A model generated the notes under the pieces. It had not been told where the DNA came from, ran no database searches, and saw only the letters and a program-made list of their open reading frames with translations. 22,966 nt of DNA from contig JBEHWX010000094.1 of NCBI GenBank assembly GCA_048498995.1, forward strand, positions 1-22,966, given 5' to 3'. The translations under genes were made by a program, and so were the position numbers. How positions within the stretch are numbered: the stretch's first letter is position 1; every line of letters starts with the position of its first letter. This stretch comes from JBEHWX01 sp048498995 (GTDB taxonomy: Bacteria > Bacteroidota > Ignavibacteria > OLB7). Below are positions 8,701-15,105 of the stretch, piece by piece.

Positions 8701-8792
8701 GCCTCCTCTATCAGACCATCGTCAAGGAGCGTCCGAACGATCAGCTCGGGCTCGAGGCGCGGGATCGCCTGCAGTCGTTGATCCGCCAATGA
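5766..8792 (+). CDS. Large periplasmic tetratricopeptide-repeat (TPR) protein
   Basis: The 1008-residue product starts with a signal peptide (MRRFCSARSFLIACALLAP, likely cleaved near LTSA-Q, about residue 24) and is otherwise almost wholly helical TPR-type repeats. The clearest run is about residues 484-590: EALYWLGEAYYQSKLYQSTT, then ALYMLGWAYFKQQKYAKAEG, then an RRADCLYLRKEFAAAADAY repeat. Each shows the W-L/G-Y/A/P spacing of TPRs of the YbgF/BamD kind, and repeats ending in RFPNTP or AYPLSP are typical. The last repeat (about 955-1005) reads LRLGDLYGKTGETERARLLY. TPR arrays are protein-binding scaffolds; no enzyme motif is visible. Its TGA overlaps the ATG of the barrel gene, so the two products are probably made together. 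ATG 5766 is the only start giving an intact signal peptide. Confidence 0.9.
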   Translation: MRRFCSARSFLIACALLAPGLTSAQTTFPTDPFRPDSTISFGDLPATSLHDTTSSSWTNATRLEAARAAWSMRHFREASDLLEQITTSTESSILLADAWLEQGKVNTTLKNYGAARLNFNQAIQEAEVHADEETTDSALVGEALYWIGVTHLLEPPLPLYDQAVRCLDSSAYRYPVNPRAADALLILGMLNEGRQDYEGALRAYRTLEERYPDRPIAGQAAIRAAQTLLLLEREKDAIGQLDANIYPLPIDPDRGTCVECELLRGNAFLSLNDYPGAERSFLTALEGGEAAQRRQAMLGLGDTYLAANRVDSAIALYRRLISDTVADRAGMIAELHYAIALADAGNDSLAMPLLERAASRTEPEAAGLALFELARRSYAHGDYRHSLALLDSSLAQTPAIGLRARVQLLRGSTHFNLGNADSAAVALHQADSLFARLQGSRGYDKSQLEAKSRLLAGIAFEQSGRHTEAITTLNRFLQQVPNGPGSAEALYWLGEAYYQSKLYQSTTQSLEDMIERFPNTPRTEPALYMLGWAYFKQQKYAKAEGAFSQLIKAYPLSPRRSEAQLRRADCLYLRKEFAAAADAYRQSALDTTLLTGSEYALYQSGLSALRAGDNDAAADVLDMFASRHPASVLTPDAAFVASLADIRRDSLIRAVAGLHRFTASYGKSPLLARAYMTLADAYTRLDDDAAATAAYRAVTEHLPAGMYTERARRALDSLGRMSASTGNDTLAAGLRYPVESVAIPRADLLLYTGAAAESRQSYLQLAARDTTRSLAPRLLLGVIRGSIALGDTLGLVDTLNVMATIYPGHPSIADAFLAVGGVLEKSDTARAADLYHRLRAMAPGTAPACVSARREAEMMVARGASTEARLLLRDVAAQAGTASQCGELWLRLADMDGDAGDADSVSADLEHAAARTDSIGGVATLRLVEASLGKGDTVAAASRLASMVERFGEMGDLRAAAQLRLGDLYGKTGETERARLLYQTIVKERPNDQLGLEARDRLQSLIRQ

Positions 8793-10834
8793 TTCGAATG
8801 AGCATGCCGATGAGAGATACGAACCGATACCTCAAAGCATTCTGCATCGCGACCTCCGTGGCGGCGCTCCTGGCGCTGCCGTCGATGGGGCATGCGGAGG
8901 GACAGGCCGCGGCCAAGAAGCGTCCCGCCAGCGAACAGCGCCAGGCGCAGACCAAGAGCTCGAAGAAGAAGGGGGCCACCGAGAAGAAGAGCGCACAGTC
9001 GAAGAAGAAGGGGGAGTCGAAGAAGACCGCGGAGACGAAGACGAACAGAAAGAAGAAGGGACAGACCGCCGAGAAGGAGACGACCCGGAGCGGGCGCAAG
9101 GGAGCGAAGACCGCCGAGGCGACGAGCACGCGCAAGGGCTCGAAGAAGCAGAAACAGGAGACCCGCACCGCGCAGAGCCGGACCACTCAGAAGTCGACGC
9201 GAAGCGCCGATCGCGGCAACGATACACGGAACGATAGCCGGACCACTCCCAGCGAAGTGCGTCGGCGTCCGGCGCTTACAACGCAGAACAGGAAGGGGAA
9301 CACCCCGGTGGTGGCCACGAGCTATCGCGAGTCGGAGCCGGCGGACCTGGCGCAGATGACCTACGACGGCGCCGGACCCGCGCCGCTCGTGACCGGCAAG
9401 CAGGCTCCCACGCCGCGCGCGCCGCTGGATTCCGCGGATCTCCAGAGCCTGGCGCCGGTGCGCCTTCATCCGGAGGTCGTGGTGCCGCTGCGGGGCTATC
9501 CGCTTGCCGAGCCTCCCACGCGCACCGACAAACCGGTCCTTGCCGAGGCGAGTCTCGGTATGTATACCACCGGCGCGTTCCGCGTCGGCTACTCCGGCGT
9601 TACCTGGCCCTACGACTACTACGCGCGGGTCGAGGGAGGAATCACGCAGGGCTTCATCGACAACGCGGGGAAGACGAATCTCTCGGCCGAGCTCGGCGGC
9701 GGCTACATCATCGACGACGGCTACGGCATCTTCAGCGGCGGCCACATGGGGGCGGATTTCTCCTACGGCATGCAGAAGTACCGGCGCTACGCGGTGCCGT
9801 CGGCGCCCGAGAGAAATCGCTCGGGCTGGCAGGTCGCCGCAAGCGGCGGCAATACCGTCGGCGGCGTCACCTTCGACGCGCGGGGGCGCTACCGGAGCCT
9901 GGCGGTGACCGATTCGATGAAGGCCGATGAAAGCTCGCTCGAGGGCTCGCTGCAGCTCGGGGCGCTCTGGCAGGGATTCAAGATCGGGGGAGATGCCGAG
10001 CTCCGGCTAACGTCGCTCACCGGGACGTCGATCGCCACCGGCAACCTCGGGGCGTACGCGTCCTACTCAAACTCCTTCTTCACGCTCCGCGCCGGAGCTT
10101 CGCTCGGCGTCGGCGAGAACAGTGACGGCAGCTCGGTGACGAAGATCGCTCCGGCCGCGGAGCTGCGGATCTATCCGATCTCCGGCCTCACCCTCTCGGC
10201 CGGCGTTACCGGCGGCATCGGGCCGACATCGCTCCAGAGCCTTCTGCAGACCAATCCGTACGTGGTCGTCGATCCGCTGGTGCGGCACGAGGTGGAGCGC
10301 ATCGGCTACAACGCCACGCTCCGCCTGGAAAGCTCCCGCGTCTTCGGGCTCCGAGCCCGCGCGGCCCGCAACAGCTACGACAACTACGCCTACTTCGGAG
10401 CCCCCGTCAACGGCGCGTTCGCTCCGCTCTACGGCGCGGCCACCGTCACGAAGATCGACGGCGACTGCTATCTGAAGCTCGGCGCCACGCGGACGCTGAC
10501 CGCTTCGGCGATCTACATGGAAACGCAGCTCGACTCGACCGGCGGACAGGTGCCGTACGTGCCGAAGTGGCAGATCGCCGCATCGGCCTCCGAGCGGCTT
10601 CGCGGGCTTCCCCTCACAGTGACGATCACCGGACGCGCGATCGGCGCGCGCCAGTTCCCCGAGGGAACCGAGGAGATGGTGACGCTGCTGGACGTGGAGG
10701 GGACGTATGCCATCGCCGGGCTTTTCGACGTCTTCGTCACCGGCCAGAATCTTCTCGACCGGCGCTATCAGATCTGGGACGGCTATCGCGAGCGCGGCAT
10801 CTTCGGCGCCGTCGGCATCCGCACCAAGTTCTAA
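8789..10834 (+). CDS. Outer-membrane beta-barrel, TonB-receptor-like C-terminus, with lysine-rich N-terminal tail
   Basis: The 681-residue protein has four parts: a signal peptide (to about residue 37, cleavage near GHA-E); a lysine-rich, low-complexity tract (about 40-155) full of KKK, SKKT and EKK; a Pro/Arg linker (about 155-245); and a barrel of about 435 residues with alternating amphipathic strands. The end resembles TonB-dependent receptors (LFDVFVTGQNLLDRRYQIWD) and stops in an aromatic residue (GIRTKF), the classical outer-membrane insertion signal. No recognisable plug domain or TonB box is seen, so a transport role is doubtful. ATGA overlap with the TPR gene indicates translational coupling; in-frame ATGs at 8789, 8798, 8804 and 8810 leave the exact start open, and no Shine-Dalgarno is present. 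The tail should lie in the periplasm. Confidence 0.82.
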   Translation: MIRMSMPMRDTNRYLKAFCIATSVAALLALPSMGHAEGQAAAKKRPASEQRQAQTKSSKKKGATEKKSAQSKKKGESKKTAETKTNRKKKGQTAEKETTRSGRKGAKTAEATSTRKGSKKQKQETRTAQSRTTQKSTRSADRGNDTRNDSRTTPSEVRRRPALTTQNRKGNTPVVATSYRESEPADLAQMTYDGAGPAPLVTGKQAPTPRAPLDSADLQSLAPVRLHPEVVVPLRGYPLAEPPTRTDKPVLAEASLGMYTTGAFRVGYSGVTWPYDYYARVEGGITQGFIDNAGKTNLSAELGGGYIIDDGYGIFSGGHMGADFSYGMQKYRRYAVPSAPERNRSGWQVAASGGNTVGGVTFDARGRYRSLAVTDSMKADESSLEGSLQLGALWQGFKIGGDAELRLTSLTGTSIATGNLGAYASYSNSFFTLRAGASLGVGENSDGSSVTKIAPAAELRIYPISGLTLSAGVTGGIGPTSLQSLLQTNPYVVVDPLVRHEVERIGYNATLRLESSRVFGLRARAARNSYDNYAYFGAPVNGAFAPLYGAATVTKIDGDCYLKLGATRTLTASAIYMETQLDSTGGQVPYVPKWQIAASASERLRGLPLTVTITGRAIGARQFPEGTEEMVTLLDVEGTYAIAGLFDVFVTGQNLLDRRYQIWDGYRERGIFGAVGIRTKF

Positions 10835-10836
10835 CG

Positions 10837-10860
10837 GAGATTCCGGCCACTCCGGATCTC
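10837..10860 (+). terminator. Weak hairpin after the barrel gene
   Basis: GAGATTCCGG (10837-10846) pairs with CCGGATCTC (10852-10860) with one bulged T and a 5-base loop, beginning 2 bp after the barrel stop codon. There is no U-tract. It could be a partial terminator or an RNA-stability element that lowers expression of the following SPOR gene. Confidence 0.25.
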
Positions 10861-10950
10861 TCCCCGTTACGGCAGCATGATGACGCACCCGCCATCGGGC
10901 GCGTTCCGCTTCCCCGAAGAGTTGATCGAACAACGCTCTCCTCCCGAGGC

Positions 10951-13338
10951 ATGAACATGAACGGCAACAACGATAACCAGCGCAATCGCATCGGCGCGCG
11001 CGACGCCGCCGCGGGACACGCCCGCAGCGCCTTCACGCGCCGTGACGACGGACCGATCGGCTCCAACGAAATGACTTCCGACACCTATCTGAAATCGCTC
11101 CTCAACGAGGACAGGCCTCCCATCCCGCAGACTTCCTCGGCGCTGACGCGCGACGCGGCGCGGCTCCGATCGATCATGCGACAGACGGAGACCAGCCAGG
11201 TCGAGGCCGCCCACGAAAGCCGCGTCATGACCGAAGCCGCCGATCGGGAGATGCCGATGGAGATCGTTGCCATGGAGATGCCGGCCACGACTCATGCCGC
11301 GCCGCCGGAGCTGGCCGCGACGAGCGTGGCCGCGACGAGCGTGGCCGCGACAAGCGTGGCCGCGACGGCGATCGCGATGCCGGTGGCGCCGACCTCCATT
11401 GCCGACATGTCTCCGCTGGAGAGCATCACGCGGCACCACGTCGAGGATCTGACCACGCCGGTCGATATCCCGCTGCCGGAGGAGAGCACGCCCGCTTCGC
11501 TTCCGACGCAGCATGTCGCCGAGCGGGTATCGATGCCGATGCCGGCCGAGCTGGACATCACCCGCGCTCCGCTGCACGAGGATCGCGGACCTTGGATGGA
11601 CAACAGCTCCCTCGACGACGCGCCGGCCTCGATCGCTCACGATCGGATGCCGCCGCTCGGCCCGACCGAGCCGGTAAGCATGGAGCATGAGGAGATCCGC
11701 GAAGAGCCGACCGAGAGAGAAGAGTACATCCCCTCGGCGCGTCAGGAGCCGCCCATGCCGGATGCGGTGCCGTCCGTCGCCGAGAGCCTTCCGGTGGACG
11801 AGGGGGGATCGATCATCGCGGCCATTTCCGATGAGCTTCGTCTGGTTCGACGCATGCCGGCGCAGCCGCTGCCGGAGCGTCCGGCCGAGCCGGTGATCAC
11901 CGAGGAAGCCAAGCGGATGGCGACGCGCCTGAACACGCCGTCGGCGCGTCCGACGGAGGTTCGGCTGTCGCAGAGCATGAAGATTCCGACAACGGCGCGT
12001 GCCGCCGAGCCTACCCAGGAGCGCCGCGAGCCGACTCCCGCGCGCGCGGCGATGCCGAGCGCTCCGCCGGCGCCGAGAAGCGTTCCGCCGGCGGCGGCGC
12101 AGATACCGCAGGCTCCCCAGGCACCGCGTCAGCAGCCGGCCTCCACGCCGCGCGCCGAGGGGCCTCGAGCAGCCGAGCCGCGCGTGAACGAGCCGCGCGT
12201 GAACGAGCCGCGCGTCAGCGAGCCGAAGGTGGAGATGCCGCGGCCGGAAACGCAGCGGACCGAGACGCAGCGGGCGAGCCGTCCGGCGCAGCCGGCTCAG
12301 GAGCGTCCGGCGCAGCGCGTGGCCGAGTATACGACCGGATACCGCGAGGAATCCCGACGCACCTTCGAGCCGGCACCCGACGCCACGGCTCCGGCCGAGC
12401 AGCCGCGCCCGTCGCTGCCGGTCGATCCGTACGAGGCGGAGTTCCAGCAGAAGAAGAAGATGGTGTTCGTGATCACGTCGATTACGATCGGGGTGATCCT
12501 CGGACTCGGCCTGTACGCCGGCGGTGGCGACGCGATCTCCAACCTGTTTGCCAACAAGCGGGAGGGAATCAACCAGGGAGCGCATGCCGCCGCGAGTGCC
12601 GCGACGGCGGCCTCGCCGACCGAGGGAAGCCCCTCCGCGCCGATCGCCGAAAGCTCGGGCGCCGCCGCCGACGAGGAGAGCGTGCATACCGCTCCGGCGC
12701 ATCGGACGCCCGCGCCGGTCGCCGCCGCCGCGGCGGGGAAGCGTGATGAGGAGAACCCCGCCTCACCGGCGCACGCCGCTTCCGACGTGAAGCGCGCGAG
12801 CAGCGAGAAGAAGGTGATCGCCGAGAAGAAGCCCGTCGCCGAGAAGACGACACCGGCGGCGAAGAAGGATGCCTCCGTGAAGGATGTGGCCGGCCACGCC
12901 AAGGAGAAGAGCGTGGAGAAGAAGGGGGAGGTGAAGGGGAGCGCCAAGGCGCCCGCCACGAAGCTCGCGCAGAAGAGCGGCGACACGAAGAGCGAGACCA
13001 AGGAGCGGAAGTCCCTTCAGGCGACGAAGGATGCGGCGAAAACCAAGAGCGCCACGGCGAAGGACGCCAAGGGGGCCGCGGCACGTACCGCCGAGAAGGA
13101 GAGCGCGGCGACCAAGTACACCGTGCAGGTGCGCGCAACCTCCGACGGCGCCGAAGCCAAGAGGATCGCGACCAAGCTCCGCGCAAAGGGAATGAAGGGG
13201 GTGACCGTCGTCACCTCCGGCGATGGCGACAAGAAGCTCTACAGGATCAGGTTCGGCAGCTACGGCAATCAGACGGAGGCCAAGAGCGCCGCCGGCCGCG
13301 CCGGCGTGGATGGCGCCTGGGTGATCAAGCAACGTTGA
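10951..13338 (+). CDS. Single-pass membrane protein with disordered N-region, lysine-rich tract and C-terminal SPOR domain
   Basis: The 795-residue product has a long, disordered Pro/Ala/Glu-rich N-region (1-500), a basic flank (QKKKM) and one transmembrane helix (about 504-526, VFVITSITIGVILGLGLYAG). A low-complexity Ala/Lys-rich segment follows (about 610-720), then a C-terminal SPOR domain (722-795) with YTVQVRA, KLYRIRFGSYGN and a final WVIKQR. SPOR domains bind denuded peptidoglycan, so the N-region should be cytoplasmic and the lysine tract and SPOR periplasmic, as in FtsN- or DamX-like proteins. ATGs occur at 10951 and 10957; GAGG at 10946-10949 is better spaced for the second. Two short tandem repeats lie in the N-region. 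It sits 116 bp after the barrel gene and is probably part of the same block. A cell-division or envelope-tethering role is inferred, not shown. Confidence 0.88.
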   Translation: MNMNGNNDNQRNRIGARDAAAGHARSAFTRRDDGPIGSNEMTSDTYLKSLLNEDRPPIPQTSSALTRDAARLRSIMRQTETSQVEAAHESRVMTEAADREMPMEIVAMEMPATTHAAPPELAATSVAATSVAATSVAATAIAMPVAPTSIADMSPLESITRHHVEDLTTPVDIPLPEESTPASLPTQHVAERVSMPMPAELDITRAPLHEDRGPWMDNSSLDDAPASIAHDRMPPLGPTEPVSMEHEEIREEPTEREEYIPSARQEPPMPDAVPSVAESLPVDEGGSIIAAISDELRLVRRMPAQPLPERPAEPVITEEAKRMATRLNTPSARPTEVRLSQSMKIPTTARAAEPTQERREPTPARAAMPSAPPAPRSVPPAAAQIPQAPQAPRQQPASTPRAEGPRAAEPRVNEPRVNEPRVSEPKVEMPRPETQRTETQRASRPAQPAQERPAQRVAEYTTGYREESRRTFEPAPDATAPAEQPRPSLPVDPYEAEFQQKKKMVFVITSITIGVILGLGLYAGGGDAISNLFANKREGINQGAHAAASAATAASPTEGSPSAPIAESSGAAADEESVHTAPAHRTPAPVAAAAAGKRDEENPASPAHAASDVKRASSEKKVIAEKKPVAEKTTPAAKKDASVKDVAGHAKEKSVEKKGEVKGSAKAPATKLAQKSGDTKSETKERKSLQATKDAAKTKSATAKDAKGAAARTAEKESAATKYTVQVRATSDGAEAKRIATKLRAKGMKGVTVVTSGDGDKKLYRIRFGSYGNQTEAKSAAGRAGVDGAWVIKQR
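11314..11358 (+). repeat. 15-bp in-frame tandem repeat (3 units plus partial)
   Basis: Three copies of GCCGCGACGAGCGTG, one with a single change (ACA for ACG), encode AATSV three times. A degenerate fourth unit (AATAI) follows. The unit is a multiple of three, so copy-number change would alter only length in the disordered N-region of the SPOR protein. Confidence 0.9.
12175..12234 (+). repeat. 15-bp in-frame tandem repeat (NEPRV-type, about 4 units)
   Basis: Units of GAGCCGCGCGTGAAC start at 12175 and 12190. A slightly changed unit at 12205 and a degenerate one at 12220 follow. They encode EPRVN, EPRVN, EPRVS and EPKVE in the disordered N-region of the SPOR protein. They are direct, unspaced and frame-preserving. 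Confidence 0.88.
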
Positions 13339-13354
13339 CAGCGACGGGGACCAA

Positions 13355-13396
13355 TCGGAGCCGTCTCCCCACCTCACCACGGGGAGGCGGCTCCGA
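13355..13396. terminator. Strong hairpin between convergent genes
   Basis: Bases 13355-13370 pair with 13381-13396 over 16 bp (one T-G wobble) across the loop ACCTCACCAC. It starts 16 bp after the SPOR gene stop and ends 42 bp from the stop of the minus-strand GH18-like gene, so it may terminate both. U-tracts are poor on both sides. A 12-bp palindrome, CGTCATATGACG, follows at 13398-13409. Confidence 0.7.
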
Positions 13397-13437
13397 CCGT
13401 CATATGACGCGATGCCCGCGACGGGGTGCGTCGCATC

Positions 13438-14874
13438 TCACTTCACGACCACGGGAAGAGCCTTCCCACGCCCCTCGAACGATGCCTCGATGAAGTACGC
13501 GCCGGCGGGGAGCTCGCCGAGTCGATAGCCCCGCGCGCCGGCATCCACGCGCTCGTCGCACATCGCCCGTACCGTTCGTCCGAGCAGATCCACGGCGCGG
13601 AGCGTCAGCCGTCCCGGCCGATCCAGGAAGACCATCACGCCCCCTTCGGTGATCTTCAGATCCAGTCCCTCCGGGGCGCTCCGCACGGCCACGCTTCCGA
13701 CCACGCCGAAGGCCTGCGCGATGCCGGACCAGATCTCCCGCCGACCTCCCTCGTAGCTCAGCGCCCAGATCCCGATCCCACCGAGATTCTTCTCCCGCAC
13801 CAGACGATACTTCAGCGCCAGGCTCAGGCTATCCTCATACCAGACCTGATGCCATCCATTGAACGAGGAATAGACGTACCAGGGGGAGCTGGTGGCGTTG
13901 TCGAACCGTTTGCCATACTGCGCGGCCAGCGGCTCGGCGTTCTTGTAGAAGACCGCGGTGCCGCTCCCCTGCGTGCTGGCCACGCGGACCGTATCCACCA
14001 CCGGCCAGTCGTAGCCGTACCAGGGAACGCCGAGGAGGAGCTTCTCCGAGGGGACGCCGGCGGCCAGATAGGTCTCCACCGAGCGGGTCACGTTGTAGCT
14101 CTCGCCGGCCAGCGGGGCAATCGGGCCGGAGGTGGGGCTTCCGGCATAGTGGAAGTCGTAGCCCATCATGATCACGTAGTCGCAGATCGCGGCGAGCGCC
14201 GACAGATCGAACGCGTTCGACCAGTCGACGGCCGGCAGCGCCATCGAGATCTCGGCGCCCGGAATCTCCGCGCGCATCCGAGCGGCCAGGGCGCGCATGA
14301 ATGCCACCAGGTTCGCGCGCTGCGTTCCCCGCACTCCCTCGAAGTCCACGTTCACGCCGGAGCCGCCGCCGCTCTTGACCGCCTGCACGAGCGCGTCGAC
14401 CAGCGCCGCGGAGCGGGCCGGGGTGCCGAGCAGCTTGTCGTTGGCGTCGTAGCCGAAGCTGATCGCCACCAGCACCGTTGCCACCCCTCTGGCGCGCGCA
14501 TAGGGGATGGCGGCCACCGACGGCCATCCGCGGAGGGTGGTGAGCCCCCCCGTGGCCGAATCGACCTCCGCGCCGAAGTGCGCCACCACGTTCAGCACGT
14601 TGTAATCGTACGAGAGGTAGTCATCGGCCGGCGCCCAGTAGGGACGGTAGCCGAAGACGCGCTTCGAGGTCCGCGCGACCACGCGGGGAGCGGACTCGGG
14701 AGCAAGCGCGCGCTCGCCCGAGGTATCGGGGAGCACGTTGCGATGCGCCTCGAGCTCCATACGATGGATGCCCGGTTCGTCGCCGGAGCGCTGCGCGGCC
14801 GCGGGGATCGTGCCGCCGGCAAGGAGAAGCGTCGCCGCCATGGCGATGCTTCGTAGACAGGTGCTGTGTTTCAT
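13438..14874 (-). CDS. Secreted GH18-like glycoside hydrolase with T9SS C-terminal sorting domain
   Basis: The 478-residue product has a signal peptide (MKHSTCLRSIAMAATLLLAG, cleavage near AAAQ, about residue 27). It then has a GH18-type TIM barrel resembling the YaaH/SleL spore-cortex and chitinase-like group: VFGYRPYW opens the barrel, VLVAISFGYD is a core strand, SGVNVDFEGV carries the catalytic E179 with D177, and YVIMMGYDFHY and GVPWYGYDW are conserved late strands. The usual first Asp of the D-G-x-x-x-D-x-E motif is Ser here and the second is Asn, so activity may be altered. The last 75 residues (AVDLLGRTVRAM, LPAGAYFIEA, final VVVK) fit a type A T9SS sorting domain, implying export to the cell surface. 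The start at 14874 is preceded by AGAGG on the minus strand; upstream in-frame starts would disrupt the signal peptide. Confidence 0.86.
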   Translation of the reverse strand: MKHSTCLRSIAMAATLLLAGGTIPAAAQRSGDEPGIHRMELEAHRNVLPDTSGERALAPESAPRVVARTSKRVFGYRPYWAPADDYLSYDYNVLNVVAHFGAEVDSATGGLTTLRGWPSVAAIPYARARGVATVLVAISFGYDANDKLLGTPARSAALVDALVQAVKSGGGSGVNVDFEGVRGTQRANLVAFMRALAARMRAEIPGAEISMALPAVDWSNAFDLSALAAICDYVIMMGYDFHYAGSPTSGPIAPLAGESYNVTRSVETYLAAGVPSEKLLLGVPWYGYDWPVVDTVRVASTQGSGTAVFYKNAEPLAAQYGKRFDNATSSPWYVYSSFNGWHQVWYEDSLSLALKYRLVREKNLGGIGIWALSYEGGRREIWSGIAQAFGVVGSVAVRSAPEGLDLKITEGGVMVFLDRPGRLTLRAVDLLGRTVRAMCDERVDAGARGYRLGELPAGAYFIEASFEGRGKALPVVVK

Positions 14875-15022
14875 CGGACGCGCCTCTGGAATGATAGTCG
14901 GTGCCGCCGCGGCTGCATCGGATCGGGCGGCGTCGGCGGAAGAACGGCCGCAACTTCGGTTCCACTCCGACACCGCTACCGGCCGACGGTTCGATCGGCG
15001 GAGGCAAACAATGAAACTGCGA

Positions 15023-15067
15023 CGATCGCCCTCCCGATCGTACCTTCCCGATCGTCACGAACGATCG
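15023..15067 (+). promoter_or_regulatory. Cluster of CGATCG palindromes upstream of sbcD
   Basis: The divergent spacer 14875-15105 between the GH18-like gene and sbcD must hold both promoters. Within it CGATCG occurs at 15023, 15035, 15049 and 15062 (spacings 12, 14 and 13 bp), with one more copy at 14992. Two of them lie in the longer direct repeat TCCCGATCGT. The near-helical spacing resembles an operator array, but CGATCG is common in this window, so chance is possible. Confidence 0.3.
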
Positions 15068-15105
15068 AACACCGACTCACGGACTGATTCACGGGAAATG
15101 GAACG

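Noticed and set aside
8905..9250. Histone H1-like DNA-binding protein
   Set aside because: The lysine-rich tract follows a signal peptide and precedes an outer-membrane barrel, so it should not meet the chromosome.
10867..12702. A minus-strand open frame of 611 codons opposite the SPOR gene
   Set aside because: The translation is an Arg/His/Gly-rich low-complexity product typical of the antisense of Ala/Pro-rich codons. The plus strand has the membrane helix and SPOR domain.
13398..13409. CGTCATATGACG palindrome as an operator
   Set aside because: It lies between two convergent gene ends beside a terminator hairpin, where a promoter operator is not expected; chance is likely.
13426..14856. 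A plus-strand open frame of 476 codons opposite the GH18-like gene
   Set aside because: It is antisense to a gene with a signal peptide, catalytic motif and sorting domain, and has no domain of its own.
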